From contig CAVORD010000003.1 of assembly GCA_963698535.1 (NCBI GenBank), forward strand, positions 11,458 through 75,457: a stretch of DNA of 64,000 nucleotides. Reading direction: 5' to 3'. Origin of the DNA: CAVORD01 sp963698535 (GTDB lineage Bacteria; Bacteroidota; Bacteroidia; Bacteroidales; VadinHA17). Below the pieces are notes generated by a model, which was not told the origin of the DNA, did not search any database, and worked only from the letters and a program-made list of their open reading frames with translations. This document shows positions 46,467-55,846 of this stretch, piece after piece; within the stretch, counting starts at the first letter, position 1, and each line of letters starts with the position of its first letter. The translations under genes and the position numbers were made by a program.

Positions 46467-49094
46467 ATGAATGCTAAAGATCTAAGGCAATCTTTTCTCG
46501 ATTTTTTTAAATCAAAGCAACACTCCATTGTACCTTCAGCTCCATTGGTCGTAAAGAATGACCCGACGCTGATGTTCACCAATGCGGGTATGAACCAGTT
46601 CAAGGATCTGTTTCTGGGCAACAGTGAACCTACATCCAAAAGGGTTGTCAACAGTCAGAAATGCCTGAGAGTATCAGGAAAACACAATGACCTTGAAGAG
46701 GTAGGACACGACACCTATCATCACACCATGTTCGAGATGCTCGGAAACTGGTCGTTCGGCGATTATTTCAAGGAAGATGCCATCAACTGGGCATGGGAAT
46801 TTCTTACGGAAAGACTTGGATTGAGCCCCGATCTTCTTTATGCCACCTATTTTGAAGGTTCTCCGGCTGAGAATGTCGAAAAGGACAGCGAATCAGAAGA
46901 AATGTGGCTCAGGAAGTTCAGGAATGCTCCAAACAGAGTTCTTCCGGGTTCAAAAAAGGATAATTTCTGGGAAATGGGCGACACCGGACCATGTGGTCCG
47001 TGCAGCGAAATTCACATCGACCTTAGAGACGAGGCAGAGAGAAAGAAAATACCCGGACATGAGCTTGTAAACGCTTCACATCCGCTGGTGGTTGAAATCT
47101 GGAATCTGGTATTTATTCAATATAACAGGAAATCAGACAGTTCACTGGAACAGCTTCCGGCCAGACATGTCGATACAGGAATGGGGTTTGAGAGACTTTG
47201 CATGGCTGTTCAGGGTAAAAAGTCAAATTATGATACCGACCTTTTTCAACCTGTAATAAAGGCCATTGCCGAAATGGCAGGGAAAAGATATGGCGATGAT
47301 AAAAGATCTGACATTGCCATGAGGGTAATTGCTGATCATCTTCGTGCAGTATCCTTTTCAATATCCGACGGACAGATACCATCAAACAACAGGGCCGGCT
47401 ATGTGATCAGGCGTATATTAAGAAGGGCAATAAGATACGGCTACACAAACCTTGGACTGGAAGAGCCTTTCATCCACAAACTGGTGCCTGTACTCGCCGA
47501 TGTTATGGGAGATCATTTCCCGGAACTCAGGAAATCGGAATCACTAATAACAAACGTAATACACGAAGAAGAGATCTCTTTTCTTAGAACACTAGGGAAA
47601 GGTGTAAAGAAACTCGATAAAAGGATAAAAGAGATGAGCACCGGAAAGTCTAAGGTGCTTTCGGGAAAAGAGGCCTTTGAGCTATTCGACACTTATGGAT
47701 TTCCACTCGACCTTACTCAACTCATCTTAAGAGAAAGCGAGATGGATGTCGATGTTGAAGGTTTTGAAAAAGAGATGTCACAGCAAAAAGAGAGATCACG
47801 CGAAGATGCGGCTACCGATACAGGCGACTGGGTAACAGTAGGAAGCGATGATAACACCATCTTCACCGGTTATGATCTGCTGGAAGATAAGATAAAGATC
47901 AACAGGTGGAGAAAAATCAAGACCAAGTCAGGGTGGATATATCAGCTGGTTTTTAATCGCACTCCATTCTACGCTGAATCGGGAGGGCAGATCGGCGATA
48001 CCGGCTTCATCGAAGCTAAGGGTGAGCGAACGGAGATAACCGGTACGTTAAAAGAGAATAATCTTATTATTCACCTTGCCTCCTCGCTGCCATCTGATAC
48101 CTCCTCGGAATTCATGGCCGTGGTGAACAGAAAACCCCGGGAGGCAACCGCCAGAAACCACACAGCCACCCACTTGCTTCATCATGCGCTCAGAAAGGTC
48201 CTTGGCTCACATGTTGAACAGAAGGGAAGCCTGGTGGAGCCGGACAGGCTAAGGTTTGACTTCAGCCATTTTGCAAAGGTCACGGATGATGAGAAACGTG
48301 AAATTGAAAGAATAGTCAATCAGGAGATAGCAGGAAATATAAACAACAGCACCCTCGATGGGGTAAAGATGGATGAGGCTCTTAATATGGGCGCCATGGC
48401 ACTTTTCGGAGAGAAATACGGCGACGCGGTGAGGGTTGTGAAGTTCGGCGAGTCGGTTGAACTATGCGGAGGCACTCACGTCAGATCAACCGGCGAGATA
48501 GGTCTCTTCATTATCACATCGGAAGGAGCAATTGCCGCAGGAATAAGACGTATCGAAGCTCTTACCGGTGAAAAGGCAGTTGAATATGTTAATGAGAAGC
48601 TGTTGCTTATCGATCAGGTCTCCGAAAAAGTGAGAAGTACCGGCAATCTGCTTGAGACAGTTGATAAACTTATTTCAGATAATCAGATACTTAGAAAGAC
48701 AGTTGAGAAGATGCAGGCGCAGTCTGCTGCGATATTGGCCCGCCAGTTGCTTGCAGAAGCTGAGGATATCTCTGGCATCAGATTCATTGGAAAAACTGTT
48801 GACGCAGAAACTCCTGAAACATTGAAAAACATAGCATCGATAATCAGAAGAGATGGCGACAATCTGGTATTCGTAGCCGGAGCCTCCATCGATGGTACAG
48901 CACACCTTGTAGTTATGGTAAGCGATAATCTTGTTGCATCAAAAAGAGCATCAGCCTCCGACCTTATAAAATCTGTCTCCGCAGAGATAAAAGGCGGCGG
49001 AGGAGGACAACCCTTTCTTGCATCGGCAGGAGGTAAGAATCCGGCAGGACTTCAGAATGCCATAAATAAGGTAAGAGATATTATAAAAGGATAA
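46467..49094 (+). CDS. alaS: Alanyl-tRNA synthetase
   Basis: An 875-residue class II synthetase charging tRNA-Ala. The class II core has LMFTNAGMNQFKDLFLG and GDTGPCGPCSEIHID. The editing domain has HTATHLLHHAL and CGGTHV zinc ligands, and the C-terminal domain ends with GGGGGQPFLASAGGKN. The length is normal. The frame opens at 46455, but ATG 46467 (MNAKDLRQSFLDFFKSK) matches the usual N-terminus. It diverges from the M23 genes and is followed by a strong terminator. Confidence 0.97.
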   Translation: MNAKDLRQSFLDFFKSKQHSIVPSAPLVVKNDPTLMFTNAGMNQFKDLFLGNSEPTSKRVVNSQKCLRVSGKHNDLEEVGHDTYHHTMFEMLGNWSFGDYFKEDAINWAWEFLTERLGLSPDLLYATYFEGSPAENVEKDSESEEMWLRKFRNAPNRVLPGSKKDNFWEMGDTGPCGPCSEIHIDLRDEAERKKIPGHELVNASHPLVVEIWNLVFIQYNRKSDSSLEQLPARHVDTGMGFERLCMAVQGKKSNYDTDLFQPVIKAIAEMAGKRYGDDKRSDIAMRVIADHLRAVSFSISDGQIPSNNRAGYVIRRILRRAIRYGYTNLGLEEPFIHKLVPVLADVMGDHFPELRKSESLITNVIHEEEISFLRTLGKGVKKLDKRIKEMSTGKSKVLSGKEAFELFDTYGFPLDLTQLILRESEMDVDVEGFEKEMSQQKERSREDAATDTGDWVTVGSDDNTIFTGYDLLEDKIKINRWRKIKTKSGWIYQLVFNRTPFYAESGGQIGDTGFIEAKGERTEITGTLKENNLIIHLASSLPSDTSSEFMAVVNRKPREATARNHTATHLLHHALRKVLGSHVEQKGSLVEPDRLRFDFSHFAKVTDDEKREIERIVNQEIAGNINNSTLDGVKMDEALNMGAMALFGEKYGDAVRVVKFGESVELCGGTHVRSTGEIGLFIITSEGAIAAGIRRIEALTGEKAVEYVNEKLLLIDQVSEKVRSTGNLLETVDKLISDNQILRKTVEKMQAQSAAILARQLLAEAEDISGIRFIGKTVDAETPETLKNIASIIRRDGDNLVFVAGASIDGTAHLVVMVSDNLVASKRASASDLIKSVSAEIKGGGGGQPFLASAGGKNPAGLQNAINKVRDIIKG

Positions 49095-49112
49095 TAAGTT
49101 CAAATAACAACA

Positions 49113-49163
49113 AGAATAACCGGCCTCTCCAGGATCCGGTTATTCTGCTTAATAGACCCTTTT
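49113..49163 (+). terminator. Terminator after alaS
   Basis: AGAATAACCGG (49113-49123) pairs perfectly with CCGGTTATTCT (49136-49146) around a 12-base loop; a TTTTTATT run follows about 12 bases later. The distance to the T run makes it slightly atypical. Confidence 0.65.
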
Positions 49164-49316
49164 TATTAATCGGTCGAAAATTCCAATCGCCACACACCGT
49201 TGTATTTTATTGACATCCTGTATCTTATCAAAGATTAGCCATTCATTTATTACAAACTATTGCATTTGTTCGAAAACTTTTATTAGAATTGCATCATTAA
49301 CCAACCAATTGAAACA

Positions 49317-51092
49317 ATGGAAATAAAGCGCACATTCGATCTGATTCCCTATAATGCAGAGAAATTTCCGCGTGATGACATGTTCGCCGGGAAGGTAGAC
49401 CGCGATTGGGTCAAATACTCATCGGAGCTTGTACAGCACAATGTTAATGCTGTTAGTTATGCTCTTCTGGCAATGGGGTATGGTCCGGGCGACAAGATCG
49501 CCACTATTACAGCGAATAAACCTGAGTGGAATTTCATGGACCAGGGCATGGGTCAGATCGGAATTATCCATGTACCTATTTATCCAACAATTGGAGAAGA
49601 TGAGTACGAATTTATACTTATGCATTCTGATGTAAAGGCAGTAGTGGTTGGTAATAAAGCGCTGTATCAGAAATTGAAGCCGATTATTGAGAAGACACCA
49701 GCTATCAAGGAGACCTTTTCATTTGAAAGAGTTGAAGGCCTTAAGAGCATATTCGACATCATTGAACTGGGAGAAGCCAACAAGGGCCTCCACCATGACA
49801 GGGTTGTTGAGATAAGGGATTCCATCAAGCCGGAAGATATGGTAACTATTATCTATACTTCAGGTACAACGGGCAACTCCAAGGGAGTGATGTTATCACA
49901 CTCCAACCTGATAAGTAATGCAAAGGCTGCCACCAAGGTCCATCCTTTTGGGTTTGGCGACAGGGCGATCAGCTTTCTCCCACTATGCCATGTATATGAG
50001 AGGATGTTGAACTACCATCATCAGATGAAGGGAATAAGTGTCTATTACGTTGAGAATATGGCAGCCATTTCCGAGATGGCCAAGGAGGTAAAACCGAGTA
50101 TTATGACTACGGTACCGCGCCTGATGGAGAAGATCTACGACTCAATCATTAATAAGGGGAAGAACCTTACAGGAATTAAGAAACAGCTCTTCTTCTGGGC
50201 TGTCAACCTCGGACTAAATTACAAATTGCACAATCGGGGATTATATTATAATATCAGACTTGCGATAGCCCGTAAGCTTATTTTTTCGAAGTGGCAGGCT
50301 GCACTTGGTGGTGAGCTTGGCGTTCTTGTCTCCGGCGGCGCCGCCTTGCAACACAGGCTAGAGCGCATTTTCTGGGCAGCTGGTATACCTGTCCTCCAGG
50401 GATACGGTCTTACAGAGACATCGCCTGTTATAGCAGTAAACCCGCTGGATATAAAGAATATGAAGTTTGAAACGGTGGGCCCGGCAGTAGAAGATGTAGA
50501 GATCAGGATTGCAGAGGATGGTGAGATACTTACAAAAGGGCCACACATTATGATGGGCTATTATAAAGCCCCCGACATGACTGCAGAAGTTATTGACAAG
50601 GATGGCTGGTTCCATACAGGAGATATTGGAAGAATAGAAGATGGCAGGTTCCTCAGGATCACCGACAGGAAGAAGGAGATATTCAAGCTTTCGGCCGGAA
50701 AATATATTGCTCCGCAGCCAATAGAGAATAAGATCAAGGAATCGCTCTTCATAGAGCAGGCAATGGTTATTGGAGAAAACGAGAAATTCGCCAGTGCGCT
50801 TATCTCACCAAATTTTGCATTTCTCCACGACTGGTGCTCCAGACATCAGATACAGTACAGGGATAATGCCGAGCTGGTAAGCCTTCCAATAGTTATTGAC
50901 CGCTATAACAAGGAGATAGCCGAGGTAAACAAATCGCTTGGTGAATTTGAACAGATAAAAAGGATTCGCCTTGTTACCGAAGAGTGGAATGCCGCAACAG
51001 GCGAACTATCACCAACACTGAAACTAAAGAGGAATTATCTTACAAAACGTTACGCTTCTCTTATAGGAGAGATCTATTTCGCCAAGAAATAG
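49317..51092 (+). CDS. Long-chain fatty acid-CoA ligase (AMP-binding)
   Basis: A 591-residue acyl-adenylating enzyme. The AMP-binding P-loop is TIIYTSGTTGNSKGVML, with QGYGLTETSPVIAVNP and the signature GWFHTGDIGRIEDGRFLRIT. RKKEIFKLSAGKYIAPQPIE holds the catalytic C-terminal lysine region. The long-chain fatty acid substrate is inferred from the family. It is monocistronic, between the alaS terminator and its own terminator. Confidence 0.92.
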   Translation: MEIKRTFDLIPYNAEKFPRDDMFAGKVDRDWVKYSSELVQHNVNAVSYALLAMGYGPGDKIATITANKPEWNFMDQGMGQIGIIHVPIYPTIGEDEYEFILMHSDVKAVVVGNKALYQKLKPIIEKTPAIKETFSFERVEGLKSIFDIIELGEANKGLHHDRVVEIRDSIKPEDMVTIIYTSGTTGNSKGVMLSHSNLISNAKAATKVHPFGFGDRAISFLPLCHVYERMLNYHHQMKGISVYYVENMAAISEMAKEVKPSIMTTVPRLMEKIYDSIINKGKNLTGIKKQLFFWAVNLGLNYKLHNRGLYYNIRLAIARKLIFSKWQAALGGELGVLVSGGAALQHRLERIFWAAGIPVLQGYGLTETSPVIAVNPLDIKNMKFETVGPAVEDVEIRIAEDGEILTKGPHIMMGYYKAPDMTAEVIDKDGWFHTGDIGRIEDGRFLRITDRKKEIFKLSAGKYIAPQPIENKIKESLFIEQAMVIGENEKFASALISPNFAFLHDWCSRHQIQYRDNAELVSLPIVIDRYNKEIAEVNKSLGEFEQIKRIRLVTEEWNAATGELSPTLKLKRNYLTKRYASLIGEIYFAKK

Positions 51093-51122
51093 AGTTTCTC
51101 AGGGAGTATACACCCATTAACT

Positions 51123-51164
51123 AAAGAACTGTTTCAAGGTAAAACCTGAAACAGTTCTTTTCGT
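51123..51164 (+). terminator. Terminator after the acyl-CoA ligase gene
   Basis: AAAGAACTGTTTCA (51123-51136) pairs perfectly over 14 bp with TGAAACAGTTCTTT (51147-51160), ending in TTTTC. Confidence 0.8.
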
Positions 51165-51181
51165 ATGTACCATTTTGAATA

Positions 51182-51697
51182 ATGCTTATGGGGTTTAATT
51201 ATTTTGTACTTTTACTGCTCGTAAATGATAAGATATTGAGAAGCCCGATAATTTATTCAACCCTCAGTCTGTTGCTGCTGGCATCCCTCTTCGGTTGCTC
51301 CCCTTCCTCCTGTTTTGAGGATACCGATGCTTACCTCAAGGGTGGCTTTTACGGTACCGGCACAGGCAAGTCACTTCCTCCCGACTCTCTCTCTGTGTCT
51401 AGTATCCCCGGCAGTAATCTCATTTTCTACAACAAAGTACTTAAGACAAGCAATGTTAACCTCATCCTTGATCCAACTGATACAGAGACTTCTTTCCTCT
51501 TTAAGATCAACGGCGTAAGTGATACAGTAACAATCAGATCGGAAAGTTATCCCTTCCTTGTATCCAAAGAGTGCGGCTTCTCATGGCACCATAAGATAAT
51601 AACAGTGGTAAGCAGCCATAATATAATTGATACGATCATTTTAGGCAGTTTAAACGTAACCCTGACCAATGAAGAGAATCTTCGTATTTTTTATTAG
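51182..51697 (+). CDS. DUF6452-type lipoprotein
   Basis: Up to 171 residues. It resembles DUF6452, a small Bacteroidota lipoprotein family of unknown function, here paired with DUF6048 as is usual. A lipobox cysteine is in LLLASLFGC, followed by further Cys in PSSCFEDTD and KECGFSW. The first ATG (51182) gives an unusually long, doubled hydrophobic N-terminus. A -7-like TACTTTTA at 51207-51214 and an in-frame TTG at 51236 (MRSPIIYSTLSLLLLASLFGC if started there, 153 residues) suggest the real start is later. The gene overlaps the next by 29 bases. Confidence 0.75.
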   Translation: MLMGFNYFVLLLLVNDKILRSPIIYSTLSLLLLASLFGCSPSSCFEDTDAYLKGGFYGTGTGKSLPPDSLSVSSIPGSNLIFYNKVLKTSNVNLILDPTDTETSFLFKINGVSDTVTIRSESYPFLVSKECGFSWHHKIITVVSSHNIIDTIILGSLNVTLTNEENLRIFY

Positions 51698-52385
51698 CCT
51701 GGCGCTCTTTACAGGTGCCCGTGGTCAGGTGCAGGACAGTCTGTTGTACCCTGTAGGTCTGCGTATCTCCATAGATGTTGCCGGGCCCTTGCTGAATATC
51801 TATGATCCTACATCTCTGACCATTGAAGGAAAGGCTGCTTTTGATCTTAACGGCAATCACGCTATCGCTTTTGAGGCCGGGTCGGTCAGATATCAGTATG
51901 AACAGTACAACTACAGTTACAAGAATTCGGGTCTCTTTTTCCGGTTAGGAACAGATTATAATCTTCTCTCACCCAAAAACTCCAACGGGAAGTACTTTGC
52001 CGGTATCGGCCTACGTTATGGCCTCTCTTTTTTCACCCAGGAATACCCATGGTTTCTTTATGAAAACGGATGGGGCACGGTCCAGGGCTCTATCCTTCCC
52101 GCTACCTATTCAGCTCATTTCATTGAGGCCTCACCGGGAATGAGAGCTGAGATATTCAAGAATTTTAGTCTCGGATGGACCATCCGTATCGGCAAACTTA
52201 TATACCAATCGGCCCCCGATAATATGAAGCCAGTGATAATACCCGGAATGGGGAGTATCGCAAAATCGATAAGCTATGGCTTTAACTATTATCTTACCTG
52301 GAATATTCCTATGGGTAAAAAGATGATATACATTAAGCCTAAAAGCATCCCCGAGGAGCCGGAACCTGAACCCGTAATAAAATAA
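51669..52385 (+). CDS. DUF6048-type outer-membrane protein
   Basis: A 238-residue protein. The signal peptide is MKRIFVFFISLALFTGARGQ. The rest alternates as barrel strands (FAGIGLRYGLSFF, SYGFNYYLTWNIPMGKK). It matches the DUF6048 family of Bacteroidota, regularly adjacent to DUF6452. Function is unknown; an outer-membrane beta-barrel is likely. The proline- and glutamate-rich tail EEPEPEPVIK is unusual. It converges on the SSS transporter gene with no gap. Confidence 0.8.
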   Translation: MKRIFVFFISLALFTGARGQVQDSLLYPVGLRISIDVAGPLLNIYDPTSLTIEGKAAFDLNGNHAIAFEAGSVRYQYEQYNYSYKNSGLFFRLGTDYNLLSPKNSNGKYFAGIGLRYGLSFFTQEYPWFLYENGWGTVQGSILPATYSAHFIEASPGMRAEIFKNFSLGWTIRIGKLIYQSAPDNMKPVIIPGMGSIAKSISYGFNYYLTWNIPMGKKMIYIKPKSIPEEPEPEPVIK

Positions 52386-53843
52386 TTACTCCTTCTGCCT
52401 CAACAAAGAGAGAGTCAGCAGCCCAATAAAGGTTATAAGACCATTTACCATAAGCAGCTCAAATCCGAATTTATAGCCCCAGAGAAGCTGTTCTGAATAT
52501 CTGTTCAAAAAGAAGCACAACAAGGGTGAAGCAATTGCTATAAGAGGCACCCATCTGTCAATGACTTTTCTCCTGGTAAATAGCCCGAAAGCGAATAAAC
52601 CAAGAAGAGGGCCATATGTATATCCGGCCACAGTAAATATTGAACTTATTACACTTTGGTCGTTTATCTCTCTGAACAGCAATATAATAACAAGGGTGAG
52701 CAAAGAAAAACCAATGTGAACCCTGGTGCGCACCTTCTTCAGTACTTTCTCCTCCTTATCCCCTGCCCCCAGAATATCAACTGTAAAGGAGGTTGTAAGT
52801 GCAGTAAGTGCTGAATCGGCACTGGAATAGGCAGCGGCAATAAGGCCCAGAATAAATAGTACACTTACAATAACTCCCATTCCGCCCTGAGTGGCAATTA
52901 ACGGGAAGAGGTCATCCCTGTATGAAGGCAATGCCATACCCCTGGAATTTGCATAGACAACCAGTAAAACACCCAGACTCATGAAGAGCAGATTAACCGG
53001 AACGAATGCCGCCCCGTAGAGATATACATTCTTCTTTGCATCCTTCAGATTTCTGCAACTCAGATTCTTCTGCATCATATCCTGATCAAGTCCTGTCATC
53101 ACAATAGCAATAAACATTCCACTGAAGAACTGCTTGAAGAAAAAGCGCTTATCCCTGAAGTCATCGAAAAAGAAGACCCTGGAATACTCATGCTCCTTAA
53201 TCACCTTTATCAAACCCCCAAAGTCAAGGTCAAGACTCTTTCCGATATAAAATATTGTAAGTACCAGCGTTGCCAGCATAACCACAGTTTGTAGCGTATC
53301 GGTCCAGATTATTGTCTTTATCCCGCCCCTGTAGGTATAGAGCCATATCAGACAAAGCGTAACAAAAACAGTTACTGCAAAAGGTATATTCCAGGCATCG
53401 AAAACAGTTATCTGCAATACATTAGCCATCAGGAACAATCGGAAAGCGGAGCCGATGGTTCTGGACAGGAGAAAGAAAGAAGCACCTGTTTTGTAGCTTG
53501 AATTTCCGAATCGCTCATCAAGGTATGTGTATATTGTTGCCAGACGAAGCTTATAGTATAAAGGAAGAAGAACCTCCGCTATAACTGCATAGCCAACAAG
53601 GTACCCCAGGACCATCTGCATGTATGAGAACTGACTGTCCACAACCCATCCGGGTACAGAGATAAAAGTCACACCTGACAGAGAAGAACCTATCATTCCA
53701 ACAGCCACAATAAGCCATGGCGAACGTCTGTTACCAAGAAAGAAACCGGCGCTGTCGACCTTACGGCCTGTGATCAGAGAGACAACCAGCAACAGGGCAA
53801 AGTATCCGACAACTACTCCTATAATGGTAATGGGTGCGATCAT
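52386..53843 (-). CDS. Sodium:solute symporter (SSS family)
   Basis: A 485-residue inner-membrane transporter with about 13 hydrophobic segments. Typical SSS features include GFFLGNRRSPWLIVAVGMIG near the N-terminus, SGVTFISVPGWV, and GLIAAAYSSADSALTALTTS at the Na+ site. The solute (sugar, sialic acid, proline and so on) cannot be named. It diverges from recR, and a similar pairing is seen in other Bacteroidota. Confidence 0.93.
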   Translation of the reverse strand: MIAPITIIGVVVGYFALLLVVSLITGRKVDSAGFFLGNRRSPWLIVAVGMIGSSLSGVTFISVPGWVVDSQFSYMQMVLGYLVGYAVIAEVLLPLYYKLRLATIYTYLDERFGNSSYKTGASFFLLSRTIGSAFRLFLMANVLQITVFDAWNIPFAVTVFVTLCLIWLYTYRGGIKTIIWTDTLQTVVMLATLVLTIFYIGKSLDLDFGGLIKVIKEHEYSRVFFFDDFRDKRFFFKQFFSGMFIAIVMTGLDQDMMQKNLSCRNLKDAKKNVYLYGAAFVPVNLLFMSLGVLLVVYANSRGMALPSYRDDLFPLIATQGGMGVIVSVLFILGLIAAAYSSADSALTALTTSFTVDILGAGDKEEKVLKKVRTRVHIGFSLLTLVIILLFREINDQSVISSIFTVAGYTYGPLLGLFAFGLFTRRKVIDRWVPLIAIASPLLCFFLNRYSEQLLWGYKFGFELLMVNGLITFIGLLTLSLLRQKE

Positions 53844-53923
53844 TTCTTTTTTTTACAAGGTTAACAAAAAGGGCGGAGTTGAAAAATATATAACAGCTAT
53901 AAAAAAGGGTTCTCTGAAAAAGT

Positions 53924-53931
53924 TATTTTTG
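53924..53931 (+). promoter_or_regulatory. -7 element upstream of recR
   Basis: TATTTTTG is an exact TAnnTTTG match, 15 bases before ATG 53946. No good -33 box is visible. Confidence 0.5.
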
Positions 53932-53945
53932 TACAAAACTAAGTT

Positions 53946-54560
53946 ATGGTCCCAAGCCGATTCCCGTCAAAACTTCTTGAAAATGCAGTTGAAGATTTCG
54001 CATCACTGCCGGGTATTGGCAGGAAGACAGCTCTCCGGCTGGTTCTTCATCTTCTGAGGAGGGAACGAAAAGAGGTTGAAAAGTTCGGAGAAGATCTTAT
54101 AAGGCTGAGAAATGAAATAAGCTACTGTAAGATCTGTCATAACATATCCGACAGCGACATATGCGACATATGCTCCGATAACAGGCGCGACAAGGGAATT
54201 ATATGTGTTGTTGAAAACATCCATAACGTGATGGCTTTTGAGAATACCGGCCAGTACAGGGGCGTATACCATGTACTGGGAGGAATTATTAGTCCTGTCG
54301 ACGGGATCGGCCCTGCAGACCTTGAGATCGAGACTCTCATACTCAAGGCCGGGGCCGGAGAGGTGTCGGAGGTTATTCTGGCCTTAAGCACAACAATGGA
54401 AGGCGACACCACCAACTTTTATCTCTACCGTAAACTGGCCCCTACAGGAGTAAAGGTAACAACCCTGGCCCGGGGCGTAGCCATAGGAGATGAGCTGGAG
54501 TACACCGATGAGATAACACTCGGACGTTCTCTCATTAACCGTACCCCCTTTTCAGCTTAG
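53946..54560 (+). CDS. recR: Recombination mediator protein RecR
   Basis: A 204-residue RecR, which with RecO/RecF loads RecA at gaps. The N-terminal helix-hairpin-helix is ASLPGIGRKTALRLVLHLL. The C4 zinc finger is CKICHNISDSDICDIC, and the Toprim domain has ICVVENIHNVMAFE and YHVLGGIISPVDGIGP. The C-terminus ARGVAIGDELEYTDEITL is diagnostic. The length is standard. Confidence 0.96.
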   Translation: MVPSRFPSKLLENAVEDFASLPGIGRKTALRLVLHLLRRERKEVEKFGEDLIRLRNEISYCKICHNISDSDICDICSDNRRDKGIICVVENIHNVMAFENTGQYRGVYHVLGGIISPVDGIGPADLEIETLILKAGAGEVSEVILALSTTMEGDTTNFYLYRKLAPTGVKVTTLARGVAIGDELEYTDEITLGRSLINRTPFSA

Positions 54561-54625
54561 TGACAATTCTCATAGAACTATTCTATTGCTTTTACAATAT
54601 TGCGCCCTAATCAAACTATTAAGTG

Positions 54626-55834
54626 ATGAATGATTTTATTCCTGACAAATTTATGTCGGAGAGTGCGGGGAGGATGAAAAAATCTATAATCAGGGAGATC
54701 CTTAAGCTTACCCAGAAGCCTGATATGATATCTTTTGCAGGTGGATTGCCTGCCCCTGAGTCCTTCCCTGTATCGGACCTGAAGGAAATAGTCGCTGAGG
54801 TGCTCGATGAAGATGGGCAAACAGCACTGCAGTACGGTACGACCGAGGGAGACACAGACCTCAGAAAGCAGTTGGTAAACAGGCATATAAAACAAGGGCT
54901 GAATATTGATATCAACAACTTAATAATAACAACAGGCTCGCAGCAGGCACTTGACATTATTGGCAGGATCTTTCTTGATCCCGGAGACCATGTTATATGC
55001 GGTCTGCCCTCCTACCTTGGAGGGATTGGAGCATTTGCCAATTACGGCGCGAAACTTACCGGCATCCCTTTTGACAAAGATGGAATTCAGCCTGCTCTTG
55101 TCGAAAAGGAGATTATTGCCATTCGTCAGAGGGGCGAAAAGATAAAATTCATTTATGTTATTCCGGATTTTCAGAATCCTGCCGGGATAACCCTTCCTGA
55201 AAGCCGCAGAAAGGAGCTGATTGATATTGCCGTAAAATATGATCTCCTTATCGTTGAGGATTGTCCGTACAGAGAGGTCAGGTTCTTTGGAACGAACCAA
55301 AAGCTTATTCAGGAGATGGATAAGTCAGGCAGGGTGATCTCCCTCTTCACATTCTCTAAGATTTTTGCCCCGGGATTTCGTATAGCCTGGCTAATAGCAG
55401 CCAATCCAATAATCGAGAAGATAGTAATGGCCAAGCAATCTGCCGATCTTTGTTCTCCAACATTCGATCAGAAGATAATTGCAAGGTATATTGAAAAGGG
55501 ATTACTCGAGAAGAACCTTAAATCCACAATTGAGCTTTACAGTAACAGGAGAGACAAGATGATAGATTGTTTCGAAAGGTATATGCCCGACTATGTTAAA
55601 TGGACCGAACCTGAGGGAGGTCTCTTCCTTTTTATGACCTTACCGGAACATATGGACAGTTCTGTTCTCTTCGAAAAAGCGGTGGAGAAGGGAGTTGCCT
55701 TCGTTCAGGGTTCAGTCTTTTATTGCAACGGCAAAGGGCAGAATACAATGCGGATTAATTTTTCTTTTGCTAACTTACAGGCTATTGAAGAGGGAGTAAA
55801 AAGACTCGCTAAGGTTATAAAAGAAGCATATTAA
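54626..55834 (+). CDS. PLP-dependent aminotransferase (2-aminoadipate/LysN-like)
   Basis: A 402-residue fold-type I aminotransferase. The N-terminus MISFAGGLPAPESFP and GSQQALDIIGRIFLDPGDHV are typical of the MocR-related aminotransferases without a DNA-binding domain, such as LysN. The PLP lysine is in FTFSKIFAPGFRIAW. YVIPDFQNPAGITLPESRRK holds the conserved P-DxQNP motif. The substrate is likely an aromatic, branched or 2-aminoadipate amino acid. The preceding in-frame codon at 54623 is GTG; ATG 54626 is preferred. Confidence 0.92.
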   Translation: MNDFIPDKFMSESAGRMKKSIIREILKLTQKPDMISFAGGLPAPESFPVSDLKEIVAEVLDEDGQTALQYGTTEGDTDLRKQLVNRHIKQGLNIDINNLIITTGSQQALDIIGRIFLDPGDHVICGLPSYLGGIGAFANYGAKLTGIPFDKDGIQPALVEKEIIAIRQRGEKIKFIYVIPDFQNPAGITLPESRRKELIDIAVKYDLLIVEDCPYREVRFFGTNQKLIQEMDKSGRVISLFTFSKIFAPGFRIAWLIAANPIIEKIVMAKQSADLCSPTFDQKIIARYIEKGLLEKNLKSTIELYSNRRDKMIDCFERYMPDYVKWTEPEGGLFLFMTLPEHMDSSVLFEKAVEKGVAFVQGSVFYCNGKGQNTMRINFSFANLQAIEEGVKRLAKVIKEAY

Positions 55835-55846
55835 TAATCCGGCCTG

